Below are positions 55,620 to 64,000 of a stretch of DNA of 64,000 nucleotides, in pieces. This DNA is from Turnera subulata (Eukaryota; Streptophyta; Magnoliopsida; Malpighiales; Passifloraceae). The stretch's first letter is position 1. Each line of letters opens with the position of its first letter. The translations under genes and the position numbers were made by a program. The notes under the pieces were generated by a model that saw nothing but the letters and a program-made list of their open reading frames with translations, was not told the origin of the DNA and searched no databases. The stretch lies in the NCBI GenBank assembly GCA_028386065.3, contig JAKUCV010007502.1, positions 62,001 through 126,000 on the forward strand. Reading direction: 5' to 3'.

Positions 55620-58614
55620 ATGCCCAAGAAGAGAAGCAGTGCTTCATCGAGTCCAATTCCTAAGATCAATCCGGAGATCGAGAGAACATTACACAAGCAA
55701 CTACGCGCGAACAAGCGAAAGCAGAAGCAAGTCGTGGAGCCTGTGGAGTTTCTTCAAGACACTGAATTAGAAGAGGAAGCAGAAGTTGTAGCAGATAATT
55801 TCGAGACAGTCATCATGGCAGAAGAAGGAAACAAGACATTGTGTGACTACGCAACACCGGGTTTGGATATAGTGCAGTCGAGCATTGCAAGGCCAGCGAT
55901 CAATGCCAACAATTTCGAACTGAAGACAGCATTCATTCACTTGGTGCAACAGGAAAAATTTGGAGGCTTGGATAGTGAGGACCCAAATCTACATCTACAG
56001 ATGTTTACGGAGAATTGTGATTTGATCAAGATCAATGGGGCGACTGATGATGCAATTCGACTTCGTTTATTCCCGTTTTCTTTGCAAGGCAAGGCTAAGA
56101 AGTGGTTGAAATCAGGAACAGTTGGAACATACAAGATGCGGGACGAGCTGTCAAAGGCTTTTCTTGCAAAATATTATCCACCTGATAAAGCAGCACGTAT
56201 CCGGAGCAAGATTACATCATTCACTCAATTCGATGGAGAAAGTTTCTGCGAAGCATGGGAACGTTTCAAGGATCTTATTCAAGGATGCCCACAACATGGA
56301 TTACCCGAATGGCTTGTAGTTCAATCTTTCTTTGATAGTTTAAATGAGCCTTTTCGTATGAATTTGGATGCAGCTTCAGGAGGGGCATTCATGGCGCAAG
56401 CACCAGATGTGGCATATCAAAAATTGGAGACGATGGCGAGTAACAGTTACCAGAGCTCTTCACGTTCAAACAACAAGCGAGTAGCTGGAATTCTGGAAGT
56501 GGAGACAGTGACAATGCTTAATTCGAAGCTATATTCTTTGAGTCAGCAGGTAAAATCATGTGTTGCTGCTATTATGCCAAGTTTAATATGTGATAAATGT
56601 GCAGGTGTTGGACACAATTCAATGAATTGTCCAACTGGAGACGAGTTGACCATTGAGTAGATGAATTACATTCATCAACGCCAACAACAACGCGGATCCT
56701 ACACCAACATATACAATCTGGAATGGAGGAATCATCCTAATTTCTCATGGAGGGAGAGTAACCTGAACCAGCAAGGCGGTTTTCAAAGGAACGATTACGG
56801 GCAGAAGAGTTCAAGCATGCAAATTCCGGAGAATCAAGACATGGATCTTACATCTATGATGAAAGCCATAATGGAGACTCAACGTATGCAAATGGAGATG
56901 ATGCAAGCATTCAATAATCGGATGGCAAATATGGAGACTCACTCGAAGATGCTTGAGACGCAACTTACGTAGCAAGCAGAGGCGATTATGAGAACACCAG
57001 GAAACCTACCAGGACAGCCCACAGTCAACCCAATAGAGCAAGTCAAGGCTGTAGCACTCAGAAGCGGAAAGCAATTAGATGATCCTTATCCACCTAAAGA
57101 AGATGAAGCCGACACCATCATTAAGCAAGAAGAAGAAGATGAGCAACCAAAAGTGGAGAAGCAGTTACCTGACAAGGGAGCAGAGGAAAAGAAGCAAGAG
57201 CAAGAGAAGTGGATTCCCAAGTGGAAGCTAGTGAAGCAAAAAAGAGACCAACTGAAGGAGATATGGCCTAAAGTCAAAGCTTATGAACCACCAGTTCCAT
57301 TCCCTCAGCGACTTCAGCAGGGCAAAAAAGACGAACAATTCGGGAGATTTCTTGAACATTTAAAGAAATTGCATATTAATGTTCCATTTACTGAAGTAAT
57401 TTCTCAAATGCCTGCTTATGCTAAATTTTTCAAGGAAATTCTTTCCAGGAAAAGGAAGCTAGAAGATTACGAGACAGTGGCTTTGACGGAGGAGTGTAGT
57501 GCAATCCTGCAGAACAAGCTGCTGTCGAAACTGAAGTACCCTGGAAGCTTCTCTATTCCTTGTAATATTGGTTCTATGTGCTTTGAGCGAGCTCTATGTG
57601 ATTTCGAAGCCAGTGTTAGTTGGATTCCGAAGCGAATTGCTGAGAAGCTAGATATCGAAGATATGAAGCTGACCACCATCTCTCTTCAACTTTCGGATCG
57701 ATCTGTCAAATATCCAGTGGGGATATTGGAGGATATTCCAATCAAGGTTGGGAAGTTCTTTGTGCCAGTCGATTTTGTAGTGCTCGGCATGGAGATTGAT
57801 TTTCAAATGCTGATTATTCTTGGGAGGCCGTTCTTAGCTACTACTGAAGCTCAAATTGATGTTCGTGATGGAAAGCTTACTTTGAAGAATGGGAATGAGA
57901 AAATCGAGATCAATGTCTTTCGTGCTACCGAAGGACCACTTGAAGAAGATAGTTGTTTCCGAGTTGATTTTATTGATGATGCTGTGAACGAAGTTAGCAA
58001 AGTAGCGAGTAGTGACGATCCACTCTTGAATTGCTTGGTGACGAGTGGCACTGTTGAAGATGATGATTTGGAGATTGCACAAAGTGCAGAAATTTTGCAA
58101 TCCACACCACCAGTGGAAGCGACCGATGATAAGAGCTATGAGTTGATTGGAGAAGAAAAGAAAGAAGAGGTTCGGAGCGCGCCAAAGGTAGAGCTAAAAC
58201 CATTACCGTCTAAGCTATGGTATGCATTCTTAGGTTCCGATTCTACATACCCTATTATTATCATTGCTGAGTTGAGCAAAGTAGAGGAGGAGATGCTACT
58301 TGATGTGCTACGAAAGTATAGAAAAGCTATTGGATATTCTGTAGAGGACTTGAAGGGAATTAGTCCTACATTCTGCATGCATCGGATTTTGCTTAAGGAA
58401 GGTAGCAAACCGAGCATTGAAAGTCAAAGGAGGCATAATGAGAATATGAAGGAAGTTGTGAAAAAAGAGATTCTTAAGCATCTTGATGTAGGGATTATTT
58501 ATCGATTTCTGACAGTGAATGGGTAGCCCCAGTTCACGTGGTACCGAAAAAAGGAGGAATTACAGTGGTCAAGAACAAGGGTGACGAGTTGATTCCTACG
58601 AAGACTGTTACAGG
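55620..58614 (+). pseudogene. Athila-like gag-protease-RT start, interrupted
   Basis: ATG 55620 opens a frame that continues to 58526 with in-frame TAGs at 56658-56660 and 56970-56972. Gag has the Athila signature FELKTAFIHLVQQEKFGG, DPNLHLQMF and LFPFSLQGKAKKWL, and the knuckle CDKCAGVGHNSMNCP. Next comes an acidic/lysine-rich linker, then VPFPQRLQQGKKDEQFGRFL. The retropepsin-like domain has LCDFEASVSWIP, where the usual D-L-G-A-S is changed (L to F, G to E), so activity is doubtful. ILGRPFLAT closes it. The RT begins with HRILLKEGSKPSIESQRR; a frameshift near 58503 precedes APVHVVPKKGGITVV, and the frame is cut off at 58614 by the copia element. The RT core is missing. Confidence 0.85.
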
Positions 58615-60138
58615 AGTTAATGATATGCCCAAAAGCCAATCAATGGATGTTTAATTGTAATCATGTATACACATTAAGGTTTTTCCAATAAATATCGTTT
58701 ATGAGATAAACGCTTGTACATATTTATAACCCTAGAATATTTATATATTCTTAAATGTCCCTAGTCGATTACTATTATGGATGGGTTGTAATAATAAATT
58801 AAGACTAGCATATGTTGAGAATTATATGAGATATTAATTCTACATACGGGTACAAGTTAGAGAACTTGTGGACTGGACCGACCCACATAAGAACGCTACA
58901 TGGAACTTTATATGATTGTCATTAGCGGTTCTTATATGTATTGTCCTTAGACCTGTGATCATTCCCAACATATGAGTCGTATACTTTGATATTACTCTTG
59001 GCTATTTCGTAAATGAGTAGACTTAGTGTAATCATTGGGTATATGATAAATGTGTAGTGGGTTTTGTATGATCTAGAGAGGATTCGTCCAACCCATATAA
59101 CGAGTATATTATCGGATGGTTTCTTGATAGAGTTGAACCGGAAATGCATGGCCATGCTCGGATTATGATATGGTGATATCATAGGTATCCGTTTTACGCG
59201 GTTAACTCGAGGATCAAGAAACCGAGATTGAACATATGCGAGATTGACATATTCCATGTCTCGTATTTAATCTTGATAATGGGACGAAGGGACGATGACA
59301 TGTTTCCGAGGCATGTTGAATCAGTACTGATCTTGTCGTTCGGGTAGCAATGATGTGTTGCTAGACGCCGCTCTTTGCTTACAATTGTAAAATGAGATTT
59401 TACAATTATTGTCGGACGTTACAAGTGCCTACAGGGTCACACACATAGAACCGTTGATTCGAGCAGGTGGTTGAACCATGGTTGGACCGTGGTTGGACCG
59501 GTTTATGGTTGGACCGTGGTTGAACCAGGGTCGTTTTGGTTCACTAATTATCTGAATTATTGAACCAGGTTTAGTGTTGTGTTGTGTTGATGTGTGATAA
59601 TGCATTAGTGGTAGACAAAAGATGGTGAGTGTCATTATCATGCTACCTTTGGGCCATAGTGTTGGCCATTAGTCTAATTAACTAATGCATTGTGTGTTAG
59701 TGTGATCAAGTGTGGAGTGATCAGTTTTTTAGACTTAAGAGCTTTAGCTTAACACTATACTACACACCAGAAAACTTGGGTAAGACTTGAGTTTTTAGAC
59801 ACACACTCTCTTCTTCTTCTTTGAGAAAGAAGGAAGAACACCAAAACACCACAAGTTCAAGCTCCCGAATTCCGCAGCTAGCACTGCGTCTCGGGAGAGC
59901 TCGGGTTGGAGATCGTGTGACGGTTTCTGGCTAGTCATCAAGGTTCGTGTGGATACCATAGAGGAGCAGGATATTCTTCCGGCTCTAGCTGATTCGGTTC
60001 TTCAGTTAGGTGAAAGATCCTAACCGTTTCAGGTATGATCGATTTTGTTCAGTTTGGTTGCTTCACTTGGATCCTTCAAGGTTTTCGGGTCTTTCCGCTG
60101 CACTTGATTGTCAAGTTTGCATGCCCAGATACTTTTAG
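58615..60138 (+). repeat. 5' LTR region of the second copia element
   Basis: The LTR probably starts TGATATGCCCAAAAGCC at 58621 and ends shortly before the primer-binding site at 60139. The exact end is uncertain, with TTTGCA at about 60122 as one candidate. No gene is seen. The repeated GGTTGGACCGTGGTTG phrase at 59470-59530 is internal. Confidence 0.5.
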
Positions 60139-60150
60139 TGGTAGCAGAGC
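60139..60150 (+). other. Copia primer-binding site
   Basis: TGGTAGCAGAGC, one base off the usual TGGTATCAGAGC for initiator tRNA-Met. Confidence 0.75.
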
Positions 60151-60428
60151 CTCTTGTGAAGCTCTAAACCGAATTGTTGTGCATATGTGATATGTTCATC
60201 TTAATGTATGTGATATGTTAAGTTCAATTTGGTATATGTGATATGCTGAATTCATTTTGTATATGTGTTATGCTGAATTCATTTGTATATGTGATATATG
60301 TTGAAGTTATTTTTGTCAAAAGTGTTTTGATGTCAGGCACTTGATTGGTATGTGATATCAATCAAAGTGTGTTTTGGTAGAAAGTCGAATGAGTTCGACA
60401 AGGGTGCTTGAAAGGTATATGATACCTA

Positions 60429-61012
60429 CAACATCGATGTTTAAGCTTTGAACATCGATGTTCTCTTAGGTCGATTGCCGGCCGAGAGGTCAAAACAACG
60501 ACGTTTAAGTGTTAACATCGATGTTCTATGCATTCGCCAACCTCAAACTTCGATGTTTGATCGTCAACATCGATGTTCTGTGGGCTCGGCAACCTCCAAC
60601 ATCGATGTTTGATTGTCAACATCGATGTTCTGAGGGCTCGGCAACCTCCAACGTCGATGTTTGATTGTCAACATCGATGTTCTGAGGGTTTGGCAACCTC
60701 CAGCATCGATGCTTGATTGTCAACATCGATGTTCTGTGGATTCGCAAACTTCCAACATCGATGTTTAAGGGTTAAACATCAATGTTCTGGAATCTAGTGA
60801 CTTTAACAGCAAAGTTGGGGCAGAAGGAGGCCGAATTGGTGTCTGGCCTGAACAGCAAAGTTGTAGAACTACTTCTTAGATTTCCAGGGACACCAAGATT
60901 GCACCAAACCGAGCTCTACAGCTCTAGATATGGCAGAAATACTGAGTGCTACCAAGTAGTTGGGAGAATCAGATTCTCAAAACATCGATGTTCAAGTTAG
61001 ACATCGATGTTC
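60429..61012. repeat. Array of the palindrome AACATCGATGTT in the copia leader
   Basis: About ten exact and several one-base variants of the 12-bp palindrome AACATCGATGTT are present. In the core (60530-60770) they form units of about 65 bp, each with two palindromes separated by TGATTGTC and linked by CTGAGGGCTCGGCAACCTCC. Two more occur at 60980-61012. The array lies between the primer-binding site and gag. Confidence 0.92.
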
Positions 61013-61575
61013 ACATGTATTTTTTGGTTTCCAAATTTACAAAACATCAATGTATGAATTGTTGATTATATGCATGTGATGTATGAACATATGTTGATGT
61101 AAATATTAAGTTCTTAGTTGCCTTCCATGATATGCACTCATCATTGCTTAGATCAACACTTGGTAGTTTTTGCCAAAGCAAGGTGCCAATGTTTATCCTA
61201 GCAAGGTGCGAGTGGATAACTGTAATATCTGAACTGCTTATTGTGGATTTGGACTTAACTAGGTCATCTTAATAGGATTAAGGACTTAGAGGCAAAGAGT
61301 TGAGTAATGTCTATGAGATAGACAAGAACAAGTGTTGTTCGCTCAACTATCCAAGAGTTACATGAGATGTAATTGACAAGAGTTGTCTACCTAAATAACT
61401 ATGAAGTAAGCGATCAGCCAAAGCTGACTTATCTAGTAGTGAAATATGGATCTTGGCCTACTTATATGATTGTCTTGATTTATATAGTAGGAGCATCATT
61501 TAATAGAATTTTTGTTAAATGATTTTGTATGCATGACTCTTATTTGTGTGAGTTGATCATTGTTGTAGAGCTACC

Positions 61576-62520
61576 ATGGAACAAAACACAGGTACACTAT
61601 CATTGCGATCGGTCCTTGAGAAGGAAAAGCTGAATGGCAATAATTTCCTAAAGTGGCATCGCAATTTGAGGATTGTCCTCAAACAAGAAAAGAAGTTGTA
61701 TGTCCTTGAAGGGCATGTTCCGATTGAAACGACGCCTAATGCTCCTAGGACAGAAAGGGATGCTTACAAGAAGCATCTTGATGATGCATTGGATGTCGCA
61801 TGTCTTATGCTAATAGCCATGGAATCTGGGCTTCAGAAGCAACATGAGAACATGGGGGCATTCGATATGATCGAACACCTAAAGATGCTCTTTGATGAGC
61901 AAGCAAGGCATGAGAGGTATGAGACCTCTAAGGCATTGTTCCAATGCAGGATGGCAGAGTCATCAACGTGAGACCTCATGTGCTCAAAATGATTGGATAC
62001 ATTGAGAGCCTTGACGGTCTTGGTTTTCCTTTGCAAAAGGAGTTGGCGGTTGATCTAGTCCTGCAATCGTTGCCGGACAATTACAGCCAATTTGTCATGA
62101 ACTTCAATAGTCTGAGTTGCTTAACATGTTGGGACAGTTGAGCAACAAATGAGGGCAAACAAATCCAACATTATGATGATTAGAAAAGGCAAAGGAAAGG
62201 ATAAAGCAAAGTTTAACAAGAAGAAGAAATGTGCCAAAAAGTTTGGTGCATGTGCATCTTCTTGTGATCATGTGTTGAAACCCATGGGTGGTATTGCAAA
62301 GGAAGGGCATTGTTTCCATTGTAATAAACCGGGCCATTGGAAGCGCAACTGCCCTGTTTACCTTGAAGAGGTGAAGAAGCACAAGGGAAGTAAGACTTCC
62401 ACTTCAGGTATCTTCGTTATAGAAGCTAATATCTCTATCTCTGCATCATGGGTATTAGATACCGGATGTGGTTCTCACATTTGTGTAAATGTGCAGGAAC
62501 TGAGAAAGAGTAGGAGATAA
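61576..62520 (+). pseudogene. Gag and protease start of the second copia element
   Basis: From ATG 61576 gag reads LNGNNFLKWHRNLRIVLKQ, ...LFDEQARHERYETSKALF to a stop at 61971, and resumes in another frame at about 61944-62130 (VDLVLQSLPDNYSQFVMNF). From 62149 come a lysine-rich segment, the knuckle CFHCNKPGHWKRNC and the protease site WVLDTGCGSHICV, ending at 62520. These are in the normal copia order. Two frameshifts, plus loss of the region between protease and integrase, make it inactive. Confidence 0.85.
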
Positions 62521-62536
62521 GACATGTGAGTCATGT

Positions 62537-63505
62537 TTGTTAGGCAAGATGACGAAGGCTCCTTTTACCGGTAAAGGTGAAAGAGCTTCGGACTTGTTAG
62601 GTCTTATACATAGTGATGTATGTGGACCGATGTCGACACAAGCTAGAGGTGGATTTCAATACTTCATTACATTTACTGACGATTTCAGTAGGTATGGCTA
62701 TGTGTATCTAATGAGACAAAAGTCAGAATCCTTTGAAAAGTTTAAAGAATTCAAGAATGAAGTACAGAATCAACTCGGCAAGAGCATTAAAATGCTTTGA
62801 TCAGATCGAGGAGGTGAATACTTAGGCTAAGAATTTCTTGATCATCTAAAGGAGTGTGGTATAGTATCACAGCTCACTCCACCGGGTACGCCTCAATGGA
62901 ATGGTGTATCCGAAAGGAGGAATAGAACCTTGTTAGACATGGTTCGTTCGATGATGAGTCAAGCTGACCTTCCTTCTTCATTTTGGGAACATGCATTATT
63001 GAGTGCTGCATTTACACTTAACCGTGTTCCATCTAAATCGGTCGAAAAGATACCATATGAGATATGGACTGGGAGGTGTCCCAATTTGTCTTTTATGAGA
63101 ATTTGGGGTTGTGAGGCTTACGTGAGACGTGAAGCATCAGATAAACTCGGCCCTAAATCCGACAAGTGCCTCTTTGTAGGATACCCTAAGGAAACTAAAG
63201 GGTATTATTTCAACAATCCCACTGAGCACAAAGTGTTTGTTGCTCGGACTGTTATTTTTCTAGAAAGAGAATTTATTTCTAGAAGAAGGAAAATAGAACT
63301 CGAAGAAGTTCGAGACATTGAGGCTGAGATGGAACAAGGAGCCACAAGATGTTGTGGATGAGAATCCTGTGCCTGTAACACATGGACCGCGTAGATTGGG
63401 TAGGACTCCGTACAAGCCTGAGAGATATGGATTTCTCATGACTCATACTGGGGACGTGATGCTCATAGAAGAGGATGAGCCCACTTCCTATCAGCAGGCC
63501 ATCAC
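62537..63505 (+). pseudogene. Integrase of the second copia element
   Basis: The frame shows LIHSDVCGPMSTQARGGF, YFITFTDDFSRYGYVYLM, a stop at about 62800, then SDRGGEYLG with a second stop, and PQWNGVSERRNRTLLDMVRS with the catalytic glutamate. It continues through the core (LGPKSDKCLFVGYPKETKGY) and linker (SYQQAITG), where copia similarity ends near 63505. The zinc-binding N-terminus is missing (deletion at 62520-62537). RT and RNase H do not follow. Confidence 0.85.
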
Positions 63506-64000
63506 GGGAATACACTTTGCAGTACTTCATATGCGCGCTTGGATGGCTTGGCTAATGACTTGTGCATTAAAGACAATGCACTGAGGTATTTACACAAAGT
63601 TTTGGCACAATCTTTCTTTGGAAGAACCAAAGACGCACACAAGGTGCAATGTGTTGAGCTTTTTGTACTATTTTTTCATGGTACACGGGTACAAACTCAA
63701 TGGAGGACCTTGTTTGCTGCAAAATTTTGCTCATATTTGCAAAGGAGAAGGCGAGATAGCATGTGGAGGGCCGATCACTCATATTGCGAAATTCTTAGGA
63801 ATTAACCTAGATCCCTACAATTTGACCCCTTCTAGCCCCGCAATTAAGACTGTGCATAAGCATGCTGCCGCAGCTATGGCCTTAGAACTCCATGAACCCA
63901 TTGATCCATATCCTTTTAGTGATGAAGAAGAGGTTGATGAGGAATGCTTTTGTGTTAGCACACAACCGATCCACCGTAAGCCACCATCGTCTACATCATC
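63506..64000 (+). pseudogene. Possible Athila-type late ORF, runs off the window
   Basis: After the copia similarity stops, a different coding block begins. In one frame: LDGLANDLCIKDNALRYLHK ... VELFVLFF. Then a 1-bp shift near 63680, then VHGYKLNGGPCLLQNFAHIC, GGPITHIAKFLGINLDPYNL and an acidic tail, open to 64000. It resembles the extra ORF downstream of pol in Athila elements, which would make it the other side of the element broken at 58614. That is an inference from position and style; no motif proves it. Confidence 0.35.

Larger units (their letters stand above)
58615..63505 (+). mobile_element. Second Ty1/copia element, 3'-truncated
   Basis: It interrupts the Athila-like RT at 58614/58615. 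It has a long LTR-like region, primer-binding site at 60139, a 1.4-kb leader with a palindrome array, gag, protease and integrase, then stops before the RT near 63505. Many stops mark it as inactive. No 3' LTR is seen in the window, so a target-site duplication cannot be tested. Lineage is not assigned. Confidence 0.8.

Noticed and set aside
60429..60790. CRISPR-like array
   Set aside because: This is a plant nuclear retroelement. The repeats are palindromes with repeated, not unique, spacers, and no cas genes are present.

Overview
The window looks like repeat-rich nuclear DNA from a flowering plant, most likely a eudicot; I cannot name the species. The grounds are a seven-exon G-type lectin S-receptor-like kinase, an F-box/FBA gene, and the full range of plant retroelements: Ty1/copia, Tat-like and Athila-like Ty3/gypsy, a chromovirus-type LTR, Cassandra-like TRIM sequence, LINEs and fold-back MITEs. 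Only two host protein genes are recognisable. One, the receptor kinase at 29621-32756, reads through all seven exons without a break. The other, the F-box gene at 15787-16991, has one frameshift.

Layout. 1-4240: LTR and 3' part of a Tat-like element on the minus strand, with two minisatellites. 4285-6315: decayed LINE holding an Athila-type LTR fragment. 6680-8450: copia remnant. 8450-9434: a second Tat-like LTR carrying a MITE. 9931-10992: LINE. 11985-13612: truncated copy of the kinase gene's 5' region, later hit by a short LINE. 15094-15636: Mutator-type fold-back MITE, 150 bp upstream of the F-box gene. 17023-22346: full-length copia element on the minus strand with a perfect 5-bp target-site duplication, directly behind the F-box gene. 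22461-24040: antisense LINE. 24221-24986: two inverted Cassandra-like copies with 5S rRNA similarity. 25000-28570: little but repeats and a MITE. 28570-32760: kinase promoter and gene.

33454-37014 is a gag-protease-only LTR retrotransposon whose LTRs are rich in heat-shock-element-like motifs. It is followed by a 379-bp tandem triplication that stops at an undetermined base (37775). 39863-42829 is a chromovirus-type 3' LTR. A Tat-like element (43390-53510, target site CTTGG) lies next to it. This element has two RNase H regions and an antisense ORF resembling the plant mobile domain/DUF7745 family, shows no recognisable protease or integrase, and is split by a 1357-bp solo LTR. 53636-58614 is the 5' half of an Athila-like element, broken in its reverse transcriptase by a second copia element (58615-63505), which in turn runs into what looks like an Athila-type late ORF at the window edge.

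There is no operon-like cooperation. The window is a nested pile of transposons around two host genes. The points most worth following are the HSE-rich LTRs, the antisense ORF, the kinase promoter duplication with its empty-site comparison, and the palindrome array in the second copia leader.
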